Shown here piece after piece: positions 18,423 through 26,970 of a DNA stretch of 64,000 nucleotides (position 1 is the first letter of the stretch; the number at the start of each line of letters is the position of its first letter). A program made the position numbers and the translations under genes. Source of the DNA: Pseudomonas serbica (lineage in GTDB: Bacteria > Pseudomonadota > Gammaproteobacteria > Pseudomonadales > Pseudomonadaceae). Under the pieces are notes generated by a model that did not search any database, had not been told where the DNA came from, and saw only the letters and a program-made list of their open reading frames with translations. The stretch spans positions 186,001 through 250,000 of the forward strand of contig NZ_JAQIYM010000008.1 of NCBI RefSeq assembly GCF_028823535.1. Direction: 5' to 3'.

Positions 18423-18796
18423 GTCGTTACGCGTCCACCAAATCAGACCTTGCATGAATAACCGAGCAATCTCTCAGCCAATGAACGTCGCAGCGAGACA
18501 ATGAAGACCAAAAGCGGTTTCACCCATTCTGGGTTCAGGGTGAACAAACATTGAATACTTTCAATGCTGGGATTTTTTTGGATTGATTGCGCAGGCAGAG
18601 ACCACAGCTTTCGCATCCCCGGGTGAATCTAGGGAGCTTGGGCAAGGTAACGAGCAAAGTTATAAATCACTGCTTTGGTTCAGTCGGTGTTAGATCACAG
18701 AGAAGAAGGTTTAAACCTTATCCAGGACGGGACAGGTTGAATAAAAAAGGCGGGAGTTGCCTCCCGCTTTTTTTTGTGGAAATGAACATCACTCGA
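18423..18796. other. Intergenic region between convergent OYE and MFS genes
   Basis: About 370 bp with no supportable gene. It contains an imperfect GTTTCACCC/GGGTGAAC dyad (about 18517-18545) and the strong terminator described separately. Confidence 0.5.
18743..18776. terminator. Bidirectional rho-independent terminator
   Basis: Perfect GCGGGAG-TTGC-CTCCCGC hairpin flanked by A6 on the left and T9 on the right, between the convergent OYE and MFS genes. Confidence 0.92.
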
Positions 18797-19978
18797 TCAA
18801 GCGACCTTCGCAGACTTTGCCAAGCTGCCCAGGGCCAGCAGAGCACTGCTGGCAATAAAACAAGCCAAGGCAGTCACTCCCATTTCCAAACCAAAAAATT
18901 CAATGAGGAAACCCGTGGCTACTGGAATGATGCCTGCTGGTATGTAACCGCCGATATTGAATATCGCATTCGCCTCAGCTCGACGATTGGCCGACACATT
19001 ATCGGCAATCAGCGTCAACCCGCCCAATTGCCCCAGACCTTGACCCGCTCCGGCAAACAAAGCGCCTACCAGAAGCCACGCCGCAGAGCCAAAGTGCAGT
19101 GCAAACCACAGACCCAGCATGCTTGAAATCGTCGAGAGCCCGCTGAGCAAAAACATCTTTTTAACGCTGAATGGCTTCATCGCAAATTGCACGAACACCG
19201 CGGTAAGAAACATGAAAAACGCCATCACACCGCTCAGGAGGGGTTGATTGGTATGTAAAAATGTCGCGAGCATCTTCGGTCCCAACGAAAGCACAAAAGA
19301 CGTAGCTGTGATCCCGGGCCCGAAAAAGGTCACGCCCAGCAAGACAATGCCGATGCTCTGCTTTGGTATAGAGGGAAGCTTGGGACGGAACGTTCCTGCA
19401 CCCAACTTGCGATGGGGTTGGCGAAGAACGGCGACCAGCGCGAGCAACAACAGCAGGATTTCAGTGTTGAAGACCAGGCGAATCGGATCAGCGCAGTAGT
19501 GGGCTATTACCCCCGCTAGCAAAGGTCCCGAGCCCGCACCTGCGACCATGGCAACAGAGGCCATTAACGACGCGAAATGCTTACGATGGGAAGAGGTCTG
19601 TTCAACTACATTGGCCATACCCGCAGAGACAACGATACCCACTGATACGCCTGTCAGGAAGCGCGCAAGCATCAGGACGAAGACGCTTTGAGCCGCCTCA
19701 AATAACATTGCGGCTGCGAGGGCTATCACAATGCATGGCAGCAACATTGCTTTGCGCCCATAGTGATCCGAAAGTTGACCAGCAACAATTAACGTCATTA
19801 ACAACCCGAGAATGTAACATCCGAAAATAACAGTCAGTATTCCCGACGCAAACCCTAATTCATCCTGCCAAATTCCATATAACGGTGTTGCAGCATTGGA
19901 AAGTATAAATATTGCCGTGATTACCCAAGCGGCCCGCATAACGCCCAGCGTGTTGTCAGCTTTCACTTCGATACTCAT
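18797..19978 (-). CDS. MFS transporter
   Basis: 393 aa with about twelve membrane segments. The loop GQLSDHYGRKAMLLPC is the classical MFS motif A, and RFLTGVSVGIVVSAGMANVVE is the fourth segment. The C-terminal half contains GALFAGAGQGLGQLGGLTL. MSIEVKAD (ATG at 19978) follows GGAG 9 nt upstream; an ATG three codons earlier is also possible. It belongs with multidrug/aromatic efflux-type carriers, but the substrate is not readable. It is transcribed away from the catC-like gene, with about 430 bp between them. Confidence 0.85.
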   Translation of the reverse strand: MSIEVKADNTLGVMRAAWVITAIFILSNAATPLYGIWQDELGFASGILTVIFGCYILGLLMTLIVAGQLSDHYGRKAMLLPCIVIALAAAMLFEAAQSVFVLMLARFLTGVSVGIVVSAGMANVVEQTSSHRKHFASLMASVAMVAGAGSGPLLAGVIAHYCADPIRLVFNTEILLLLLALVAVLRQPHRKLGAGTFRPKLPSIPKQSIGIVLLGVTFFGPGITATSFVLSLGPKMLATFLHTNQPLLSGVMAFFMFLTAVFVQFAMKPFSVKKMFLLSGLSTISSMLGLWFALHFGSAAWLLVGALFAGAGQGLGQLGGLTLIADNVSANRRAEANAIFNIGGYIPAGIIPVATGFLIEFFGLEMGVTALACFIASSALLALGSLAKSAKVA

Positions 19979-20411
19979 CGGTAACACTCCGCATAAATTC
20001 CCGTAGTGCAGGCAGCATAAACAGTGCTCTTTGATTTACATATGCCCACGAGCGCGGAGTTCATGTGCAAATTTTCACAAGCGTTGAGCGTTGATAATGA
20101 ACCTCAGCGACGCCAAGCGAGTGGATCTGCTAAATGATTTCCCAAAGAAAAACCCCGGCAATAATGTCGCGATTGTGGTTTCAGATGCTTATCCCCGCCC
20201 GTTTCCAGGCTCTTTTTCGTTCCGTTACCTCACTAACGATTGGTTTTTTCTCAATCTTCCAACGCCATAAAATCAGTTGAACCATCCTCTACTTTCTTCT
20301 GTAATGAAATCCACCCTGCCCACCTCGTCTGCCGCGGAACGACGATAAAGGTTGACCGGTTTGTAAACAAATGCTGATCGGCGTACATGCGCCCTCAGAC
20401 AGGAGATACCT
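19979..20411. promoter_or_regulatory. Divergent promoter region, MFS / catC-like gene
   Basis: About 430 bp with no gene. It holds operator copy 5 at 20240-20254 and its right-hand block (CCAACGCC, AAAATCAGTTG) to about 20279, about 130 bp before the catC-like start. A GGAG ribosome binding site lies just before 20412. Confidence 0.5.
20240..20254. promoter_or_regulatory. LysR-type operator TTGG-N7-TCAA, copy 5
   Basis: TTGG-TTTTTTC-TCAA, one mismatch to copies 4 and 6. It is followed by CCAACGCC and ATCAGTTG, nearly the same as the block after copy 1 (CCAACGTC and GTCAGTTG). Confidence 0.6.
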
Positions 20412-20690
20412 ATGCTGTTTCATGTATACATCCAGATCAACATTCCGCATGACGCGGATCAGGAAACGATTCGAAACCTCAGCGCCTTAGAGGTCAAGCA
20501 AGCGCAAGAATTACAGCACCAAGGGAAGTGGCTACATCTATGGCGTGTGGCTGGAAAGTGGGCAAACGTAAGTGTTTTCGATGTCGACAGTATCGACGAG
20601 CTTCACGCAATCCTGAGCGCTTTGCCGTTGTTCCCATTCATGGCGCTCGAAATAACACCGTTGTGCAAGCACCCGGCGGCAATAAGATGA
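20412..20690 (+). CDS. Muconolactone delta-isomerase-like protein (CatC family)
   Basis: 92 aa, full length for CatC (about 96 aa), a small decameric alpha/beta-barrel enzyme that isomerises muconolactone in the beta-ketoadipate pathway. It starts MLFHVYIQINIPHDAD and contains KWLHLWRVAGKWANVSVFDVDS and LFPFMALEITPLCKHPAA, the conserved CatC core. No other cat or pca gene is near, so it may act on a different lactone. Its operator places it in the same putative LysR regulon as the CoA operon. The CatC fragment at 16.7 kb is a second, broken family member. Confidence 0.85.
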   Translation: MLFHVYIQINIPHDADQETIRNLSALEVKQAQELQHQGKWLHLWRVAGKWANVSVFDVDSIDELHAILSALPLFPFMALEITPLCKHPAAIR

Positions 20691-20947
20691 CGGCTGAAAT
20701 ACCACTCAAGTTCCTGTGTTCAAGTGGTGTGTAGTCCGAATTCACTGCTGCCCTGCACTGGTAGCGTTGGATGCTGAATCCTCGCGGTTTAGTGTGACCC
20801 ACGCACAACCGTCTGGAAAAAGCTTTCCTGGGCATTCTTGCAGAGGGCATAAGCAGCCGTGCCGAATTTCCAGCTAAAGCGCACATCCGCAGAGTAGACC
20901 TTGTCAACGCCAGATAAGGAATACTTGCGCCTGCATTCGCAGTCACC

Positions 20948-21142
20948 GACTGTACGCTTGCCAATACCGGCGAATACCTGGCGAGTGTGCTGGAGCCGGA
21001 TCCATCTTCGTTGATCAACGTCACCCTTAAAGGCCCCCCCCCCTTCTCCATGCCCGGTTTTCGCACCGTGCTGAACGACCAGGACGTGGCCGACGTGGTT
21101 ACTTATCTGCGCTCCGCGTGGCACAAGGTGGGTTCGGTTTGA
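20948..21142 (+). pseudogene. C-terminal fragment of a dehydrogenase-associated cytochrome c
   Basis: 65 codons ending in TGA. They read EPDPSSLINVTLKG, then FSMPGFRTVLNDQDVADVVTYLRSAW: the axial Met (MPGF) and final helix of multi-heme cytochrome c subunits that serve membrane alcohol/gluconate-type dehydrogenases. No CXXCH motif or N-terminal domain is present upstream, so this is a remnant. Confidence 0.75.
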
Positions 21143-21149
21143 AGGCTTG

Positions 21150-21242
21150 CCACGCGTCGAGTCGCTCCTGCAACACCAACGTCAGCACCTGTTCAAGCAA
21201 TTCCCATTTGCTGGGAAAATGGTAGTAAATGTGCGCATGGAC
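21150..21242 (-). pseudogene. TetR-family regulator fragment
   Basis: The reverse frame reads HAHIYYHFPSKWELLEQVLT then LVLQERLDAW, the recognition helix and helix 4 of TetR proteins. The first helices are missing or out of frame and the ligand domain is absent. Confidence 0.75.
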
Positions 21243-21416
21243 ATGGTGCTGTAGCCTTGTTCGAGCATTTGCCAAGTCGCACAACGCCGGCCGTTCTTTA
21301 AGGCGCGAGTTCATGCGTCACCGCCCATGCCCACTTGCTATGCATAGGCAAGCAACTTGCTCAATCAGAGAAGCACTTTGCGCAAGATCGTTCGGCATTT
21401 GAAGCAAAATTTCCGA

Positions 21417-22238
21417 TTAGTTTGCATGAGCCAGTACCTGACGAGCGCGCTGCAGCACGGGCGCATCAACCATCTGTCCATCGAAACGAAACGCACCCCC
21501 TTCCTTTTCAGCCGCAGCAAGGACGTTGCGAGCCCACTCGACCTCATGCGCCGCAGGGGCGTACACCGTTGCGACCACTGTCAGCTGAGCAGGATGTATG
21601 CACAGCAAACCATCAAACCCCATACCCCGTGCGCGATGTGCTGCCAGAGACAACCCGTGCAAATCACTGATATTGGCAAACACGGTGTCGATCGGCGGCG
21701 CCAGGCCCGCGCTCACGCTGTGCAACAGCAGCTGAAAACGAGCCTGATCCATGATCGTTGCGCTTTCTTCAGCGCCCTTCATACCCAAGTCCAGAGCCAG
21801 GTCCAGGCCCCCGAAACTCAAGCGCTCAACACCTTTGGCCGTTGCGATGCTCTGCAGCGCAAGCAGGCCCCTGGCACTTTCAATCAGCGGCCATACGGGT
21901 TTGCCACAACGCAGGAGTGCCTCGACCTGAGCAACCGACTCGGCTTTGGGTAAGATCACGCCGATAACACCTGAGTGCGCCGCGCAGAAGTCAATATCGG
22001 CGGCGTGCTCACAATGATCGGGCGCATTAATGCGCACCATGACTTGCGCTTTCGGATGACTACGCAGAAACGCTGCCAGATTGTGGCGAGCCTGTTGTTT
22101 GAGAGACTCCTCAACGGCGTCTTCAAAATCGACAATTACCCGGTCTGCGCCATAAGCCAGCGCCTTTGAAAACCGGTCCGGTCGACTCCCTGGAACAAAC
22201 AACGCAGTGATCACCGACGGTAAGTTTCGTCCACTCAT
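21417..22238 (-). CDS. ccl: (S)-citramalyl-CoA lyase, CitE/HpcH family
   Basis: 273 aa CitE-like TIM barrel. LFVPGSRPDRFSKAL starts the fold, VIVDFEDAVEESLK holds the metal-binding Glu, VMVRINAP and WPLIESARGLLAL follow, and LSFGGLDLALDLG supplies the metal-binding Asp. In the P. aeruginosa itaconate operon (PA0878-PA0883) the equivalent protein splits citramalyl-CoA to acetyl-CoA and pyruvate. It is the last gene of this operon and overlaps the CoA-transferase stop by 4 bp. Assignment rests on family plus operon order. Confidence 0.87.
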   Translation of the reverse strand: MSGRNLPSVITALFVPGSRPDRFSKALAYGADRVIVDFEDAVEESLKQQARHNLAAFLRSHPKAQVMVRINAPDHCEHAADIDFCAAHSGVIGVILPKAESVAQVEALLRCGKPVWPLIESARGLLALQSIATAKGVERLSFGGLDLALDLGMKGAEESATIMDQARFQLLLHSVSAGLAPPIDTVFANISDLHGLSLAAHRARGMGFDGLLCIHPAQLTVVATVYAPAAHEVEWARNVLAAAEKEGGAFRFDGQMVDAPVLQRARQVLAHAN

Positions 22239-23443
22239 ATCACTGCCCCCCGCTTCATTTGCGCAATAGATTCGGCCGTATAACCGAGCTCTTCAAGAAT
22301 GGCTTCACTGTGCTCGCCCAGCGCGGGGACAGGGTCCATGCGAGGAGCGAACGCACTGTTGATGCCTGGAGGCAGCATTGCTGGAAGCAACCCTGCGGGG
22401 CTGTCAATCTGTACCCAGCGTTTGCGCGCTTTTAGTTGTGGATGGTTCCACAATCCGGCCATATCGTTGACGTTGGCGCTGGCAATCTGCGCGCGGTCCA
22501 GCCTCTCGACAATTTCCGCTGCCTTCAGATCGGCAAAGGTATCTACGATGATCTGCCGTAAAACCTTGCGATTGGCAGAGCGCTTGACGTTGGCGCAGAA
22601 ACGCTCGTCGAGTTTCAGGCTCGGCATCAGCAACACGTGGTCGCAGAAAGTCGCCCATTCGCGTTCATTTTGCAGACCGAGCATCACCGCTCCCCCGTCA
22701 CCGGCCGGGAACGGTCCGTAGGGATAAATGGTAGCGTGAGAGGCGCCGGCACGTGGTGGCGGCTGAGCACCGTCGTAGGCGTAATACATTGGAAAGCCCA
22801 TCCATTCAGCAAGACTTTCAAGCATGCTGACATCGACCCGACTGCCAAGTCCGGTGCGTCCGCGCAATAGCAACGCGGACAATATGCCGCTATAGGCATA
22901 CATACCGGCAGCGATGTCGGCGATCGAACACCCGGCCTTGGCCATCTCATTCTCGCCGGCACCACCGGTGACCGACAAGAAGCCGCTCTCGCTTTGAATC
23001 AACAAGTCATACGCTTTCTTGTCCGAGTAAGGCCCGCCCTCCCCGTAACCCGAGATGTCGCAGACGATAAGCCGCGGATACCGGACGCGCAGCGTTTCAA
23101 ACGACAACCCCATTCGCGCAGCCGCGCCGGGTGCCAGGTTCTGCACCAGGACGTCGGCCTTGGCAAGTAAAGCGTCGAGTACACGGCTCGCCCCTTCTGC
23201 CTTGACGTCCAACGCGAGGCTTTCCTTCGAGCGATTGCTCCACACAAAATGGGACGCCAAGCCGTTGGTCCGGGTGTCATACCCGCGAGCGAAATCGCCA
23301 ACCTCGGGTCGTTCTATTTTGATCACTCGCGCGCCCATATCCGCCAACTGGCGCGTACAAAATGGCGCTGCAATAGCGTGCTCGAGGCTGACAACCGTGA
23401 TCCCGTCCAACGGACGCGTTGCGTTATTGTTCTGATTCATCAA
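22235..23443 (-). CDS. ict: Itaconate CoA-transferase, CaiB/BaiF family
   Basis: 402 aa class III CoA-transferase. LDGITVVSLEHAIAAPFCTRQLADMGARVIKIERP is the N-terminal signature, and the expected catalytic Asp lies in KKAYDLLIQSESGFLSVTG. It probably makes itaconyl-CoA from itaconate and a CoA donor such as succinyl-CoA. It starts 3 bp after the MmgE/PrpD stop and overlaps the lyase gene; either of two adjacent ATGs may be used. Order and families match P. aeruginosa PA0882. Confidence 0.87.
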   Translation of the reverse strand: MMNQNNNATRPLDGITVVSLEHAIAAPFCTRQLADMGARVIKIERPEVGDFARGYDTRTNGLASHFVWSNRSKESLALDVKAEGASRVLDALLAKADVLVQNLAPGAAARMGLSFETLRVRYPRLIVCDISGYGEGGPYSDKKAYDLLIQSESGFLSVTGGAGENEMAKAGCSIADIAAGMYAYSGILSALLLRGRTGLGSRVDVSMLESLAEWMGFPMYYAYDGAQPPPRAGASHATIYPYGPFPAGDGGAVMLGLQNEREWATFCDHVLLMPSLKLDERFCANVKRSANRKVLRQIIVDTFADLKAAEIVERLDRAQIASANVNDMAGLWNHPQLKARKRWVQIDSPAGLLPAMLPPGINSAFAPRMDPVPALGEHSEAILEELGYTAESIAQMKRGAVI

Positions 23444-23446
23444 CGA

Positions 23447-24799
23447 CTACTCCAACAGTGTCGACAGGTTGTCGGTGGACTGCAGCGCCCAGATACGTTC
23501 GATCAGCTGATTGATCTGGTCGGAGGTTCGTGCTTGAGAAAACCCCAGCAATCTACGAAATTTTTCTTCCAGTTCGAGGCGAGACAGCGTGTTACCCGGA
23601 TCACCTTTAGGCTCATCGCATTTGCCGAGAAACACCCGGCCATCTGTTGTGGTGACTTGTACTCGACCGAGCCACTGCTGCGGGTAAGCGCGATCGACTT
23701 CCTGATCCAGTTCCATGCTGACGTTATTTGCAAAACTCGCGACATCCAGATCGGTCAGCGCCAGACGATCGAACTCGGTTAACCCTGCCTTTGCGTGAAC
23801 GGCGATTAAACCCAAGACCGTTCCCATGGAAAATTTCGCCTGATGGACAGTCTTGGGCACTACTACGCGCCCCAGCACATCAATGGCCGCCTGATGGACG
23901 TGGGTGACCACCTTGGCAATGTTTTTATGGGTAAGCTCGTGTTCACGCATCACGTTCTGCAGTGCGTCAGCAGCAGGATGGGTGTGTCGACATGAGGCGT
24001 GGAATTTGAAAGAGGTCTCAAGCAATGCCCATCGGCTGCCCAAGCCATTCGACAATTTGCCTGGATCGGCATCACTGGACATTCCAGCAGCCAAGCCTTG
24101 ATCGCCTTCCAGAATATTGCGCGCTCCGGTAAGCCCGTCTTGAGTTAAATAGGCCGCGAGCAAACCATCTGCGGCTGCCTTAGCCGTGTGCAGTTGCTTG
24201 GAGTCGGCGGCATCGCGCAAAAACTCCCAAAGCCCGGCCGCTTGAGTGCCGGCGGTACCCAGAAGATTTATAAATTGCTCTTGGTTGAATCCAAGCAACT
24301 TGCCCACCCCAACCGCCGACGCCAAGGTCCCGACAGTCGCTGTAGTGTGGAAAATACGATAATGCGAACGCCCCAGAAACTCACCAATGCGGATGCCTGC
24401 TTCATAGCCCGCAATCGACGCTAAAAGCAAGTCACGGCCCGACTTCCCATGCTCTTGCGCGGCGGCTAACACCGCCGGAAATACGACGGTTGCAGGGTGC
24501 AGTACCGAACTGTTGTGTAAATCGTCCTGCTCAACCAGATGCGACGAAGCGCCATTGACCAACGCCGCAAAGTACGCGGAAGTGCTGCGACCGTTGACGA
24601 GGATTATGGCCTTGCCTTGCGTCGGTCCCATTGTTTCTGCGTAACGTTCAAACAGCGGGATCGGGTGCGCGCCCTGGCTCGCAAACGCACTGCCGAGCCA
24701 GTCAAGAAACAGTTCCTCTGTGCGGCTCAACACGTTGTCGGGGATGTGGGAATAATTAAGATCAGCGAGAAAATTCGCTAATTGTTGTGTATGGCTCAT
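23447..24799 (-). CDS. MmgE/PrpD family protein of the itaconate operon
   Basis: 450 aa. The family includes 2-methylcitrate dehydratase and cis-aconitate decarboxylase. Typical stretches are LFLDWLGSAFASQG, FAALVNGASSHLVEQDDLHNSSVLHPATVVFPAVLAAAQE (with conserved Asp and His), KFHASCRHTHPAADAL and HQAKFSMGTVLGLI. In the P. aeruginosa operon its counterpart is PA0881; it is not needed for the three-step itaconate route, so it may isomerise or hydrate a related diacid. It lies 12 bp after the acyl-CoA dehydrogenase gene. Confidence 0.85.
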   Translation of the reverse strand: MSHTQQLANFLADLNYSHIPDNVLSRTEELFLDWLGSAFASQGAHPIPLFERYAETMGPTQGKAIILVNGRSTSAYFAALVNGASSHLVEQDDLHNSSVLHPATVVFPAVLAAAQEHGKSGRDLLLASIAGYEAGIRIGEFLGRSHYRIFHTTATVGTLASAVGVGKLLGFNQEQFINLLGTAGTQAAGLWEFLRDAADSKQLHTAKAAADGLLAAYLTQDGLTGARNILEGDQGLAAGMSSDADPGKLSNGLGSRWALLETSFKFHASCRHTHPAADALQNVMREHELTHKNIAKVVTHVHQAAIDVLGRVVVPKTVHQAKFSMGTVLGLIAVHAKAGLTEFDRLALTDLDVASFANNVSMELDQEVDRAYPQQWLGRVQVTTTDGRVFLGKCDEPKGDPGNTLSRLELEEKFRRLLGFSQARTSDQINQLIERIWALQSTDNLSTLLE

Positions 24800-24811
24800 G
24801 GGCTGACTCCC

Positions 24812-25972
24812 TTAAAAACTGCGAGGCAGCTCGAGCAAGTGCTCGGCTACGTACGACAAGATCAAGTTGGTGGAAATCGGGGCGACCTGATAAAGGCGTG
24901 TTTCGCGGAACTTGCGTTCAACGTCATACTCACAGGCAAAACCGAAGCCTCCGTGGGTCTGTAAGCAGGCATTGGCGGCTTCCCAAGAAGCTTTTGCAGC
25001 GAGGTACTTGGCCATGTTGGCACTGGCACCGGCGTTAATGCCGCTGTCGTACTCTTCACAAGCACGCCAGCGCATGAGATCGGCCGCTTCGATTTCGATA
25101 TGCGCTTCGGCAATTGGAAACTGGACACCTTGGTTTTGTCCGATCGGGCGCCCAAAAACGACGCGATCCCGGGCATAGGCACTGGCTTTTTCAATAAACC
25201 AGCGGCCGTCACCAATGCACTCTGCGGCGATCAACGTCCGTTCGGCATTCAGGCCGTCAAGGATGTACCTGAATCCTTTTCCCTCCTCCCCAATCAAGCT
25301 GTCGAGCGGCAATTCCAGATTGTCAAAAAACAACTCATTGGTTTCATGATTGACCATGTTTGCAATCGGCTGGACAGTCAGGCCGTTTCCGATGGCTTCG
25401 CGCAGATCGACCAGGAAGATCGACATGCCTTCTGACTTCTTTTTCACTTCCGCCAGGGGCGTGGTCCGCGCTAGCAGGATCATCAGGTCGGAATGCTGGA
25501 TGCGCGAGATCCAGACTTTCTGCCCATTGATTACATACTTGTCGCCCTTGCGAACGGCCGTCGTTTTGATCTTCGTGGTGTCTGTCCCCGTAGAGGGCTC
25601 AGTGACCCCCATGGATTGCAGCCGCAGTTCACCTGCAGCGATTTTGGGGAGGTAGTAACTTTTCTGCTCTTCGCTACCGTGACGCAGGAGCGTAAACATG
25701 TTGTACATCTGCCCGTGCACGGTGCCGGAGTTACCGCCACAACGGTTGACCTCCTCGAGAATCACCGAGGCTTCGGCCAACCCCAGGCCAGATCCGCCAT
25801 ATTCCAAAGGAATCATTGCGGCCAACCATCCGGCGGCAGTCAGTGCTTTGACAAACGCTTCCGGGAAGCCCTTGCGCTCATCGACCTCACGCCAGTAAGC
25901 GCCGTCGAACTCCGCGCACAATGCCTGTACACCTTCCCGAATTGCGTTGAGTTCTTCATTTTTGTTTTGCAT
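24812..25972 (-). CDS. Acyl-CoA dehydrogenase of the itaconate operon
   Basis: 386 aa. Flavin-binding and acyl-CoA dehydrogenase motifs: MIPLEYGGSGLGL, MGVTEPSTGTDTTKIKTTAVR, NGQKVWISRIQHSD, GFRYILDGLNAERTLIAAE, VFGRPIGQNQGVQFPIAEAH and LQTHGGFGFACEYDVERKFRE. It probably oxidises a short branched acyl-CoA such as methylsuccinyl-CoA, feeding the citramalyl-CoA route, as its PA0879 counterpart may do. I chose the ATG at 25972 preceded by GAGAG; an upstream GTG at 26011 would touch the previous stop. Confidence 0.87.
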   Translation of the reverse strand: MQNKNEELNAIREGVQALCAEFDGAYWREVDERKGFPEAFVKALTAAGWLAAMIPLEYGGSGLGLAEASVILEEVNRCGGNSGTVHGQMYNMFTLLRHGSEEQKSYYLPKIAAGELRLQSMGVTEPSTGTDTTKIKTTAVRKGDKYVINGQKVWISRIQHSDLMILLARTTPLAEVKKKSEGMSIFLVDLREAIGNGLTVQPIANMVNHETNELFFDNLELPLDSLIGEEGKGFRYILDGLNAERTLIAAECIGDGRWFIEKASAYARDRVVFGRPIGQNQGVQFPIAEAHIEIEAADLMRWRACEEYDSGINAGASANMAKYLAAKASWEAANACLQTHGGFGFACEYDVERKFRETRLYQVAPISTNLILSYVAEHLLELPRSF

Positions 25973-26011
25973 TGCAATCACTCTCAAATGCCAGCAAGTG
26001 TGTTGGCTCAC

Positions 26012-26839
26012 TCAGTCAAAAATCAGATCCGCGACCTGCGCGATCCCGCTTTCATTGCTCGCCCATAAATGCGCGTGGTTGGATTCAACTAGTGTTCCTC
26101 CAACTTCAAAGAGTTGGGGAGCGATCAATGGGCGTACGCCACGAAAGCTGAAGGTGCGCAGTTGTGCAGTGGGGTGGGCGCGTAAAAATGCATGCAGATT
26201 CAGTGTGGCTATGAGTGGGCCATGGACGACTTTTTCGGGATAGCCTTCAACGTCCACGACATAGGGAACGTCGTAATGAATACGGTGCGCGTTAAACGTG
26301 ATGGCCGAATAACGGAACAACAGTACGGCGGTAGGAGAAACGGATTCATTCCACTGGGCTGCCGGCACTGCATTGCCGGGTGCCAGATTCGGTGCGCTGG
26401 CCTCGCGATACACAATGTCCTGTTCTTCGCGAATGCACAGGTGTCCGTTTTGGAAAAACTCGTGCCTTACCGTCACGAACAACAACTGGCCGCTGCGCCC
26501 GACTTTTTCTTCGATATGCGTGACGGTCGAGAGGCGGGACGCCTCAATACCGGCAAGTAGCGATTGAAAGAATTCGACGCGGCTGCCGGCCCACATTCGA
26601 TTGCGATTGTCGGCAGGAGGCAGGAAACCGCCGCGGGCTGGATGTCCGTCTGCCCCCAGGCCAGACTCGGCCACGGGGTCCTGAAAAAAGCACCAGTGCC
26701 ACAACGCTGGAAGCGGCGCGCCGGGCATTATCGGCTGCGCACCAAAAGTTGCCGCTACGCGCTTGAGCAGTCCTGATGCCAGATCATCCACCGCCCTTTC
26801 AGTCTTGCCAAGCCAAGCGCTGAGGTCCTGATTACTCAT
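26012..26839 (-). CDS. ich: Itaconyl-CoA hydratase (MaoC/mesaconyl-C4-CoA hydratase type)
   Basis: 275 aa double-hotdog hydratase. The N-terminal half shows LPALWHWCFFQDP and HPARGGFLPPADNRNRMWAG; the C-terminal half shows FRYSAITFNAHRIHYDVPYV with the Asn-His-x-x-x-Tyr pattern, then EGYPEKVVHGPLIATLN. These match mesaconyl-C4-CoA/itaconyl-CoA hydratases, which add water to give citramalyl-CoA. It is the first gene of the five-gene operon and is divergent from itcR with a 130-bp promoter between. Confidence 0.87.
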   Translation of the reverse strand: MSNQDLSAWLGKTERAVDDLASGLLKRVAATFGAQPIMPGAPLPALWHWCFFQDPVAESGLGADGHPARGGFLPPADNRNRMWAGSRVEFFQSLLAGIEASRLSTVTHIEEKVGRSGQLLFVTVRHEFFQNGHLCIREEQDIVYREASAPNLAPGNAVPAAQWNESVSPTAVLLFRYSAITFNAHRIHYDVPYVVDVEGYPEKVVHGPLIATLNLHAFLRAHPTAQLRTFSFRGVRPLIAPQLFEVGGTLVESNHAHLWASNESGIAQVADLIFD

Positions 26840-26913
26840 GAAATGTGCGTCCTCGATTATTCGGTCGAAGCCGATAATGCGAGTGGCCTGGCGTTCTGTG
26901 AATCTGCTTTTAT

Positions 26914-26939
26914 TTAACCCGGCGTTAATACAAAATTAA
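26914..26939. promoter_or_regulatory. Triple TTAA operator of the itaconate promoter
   Basis: TTAA-N7-TTAA-N7-TTAA: three tetrads exactly 11 bp apart, one helical turn, in the ich/itcR divergent promoter. The left pair, TTAACCCGGCGTTAA, is an interrupted dyad of the LysR T-N11-A type. The same triple spacing occurs at 46853-46878. Confidence 0.65.
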
Positions 26940-26970
26940 CGCTTCAGCTGGTAGGAAAAGGGCTTTGCCG

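Larger units (their letters stand above)
20691..21416. other. Region of gene fragments between catC-like and ccl genes
   Basis: About 730 bp without an intact gene. I can recognise a cytochrome c tail (20948-21142) and a TetR core fragment (21150-21242). An open minus-strand stretch around 20797-20935 ends in a plausible stop but matches nothing I know. It includes a run of ten C (about 21033-21043). Confidence 0.5.

Noticed and set aside
18480..18740. Search for a tRNA or small RNA gene in the OYE-MFS gap
   Set aside because: No cloverleaf or conserved RNA element could be drawn; only the terminator is supported.
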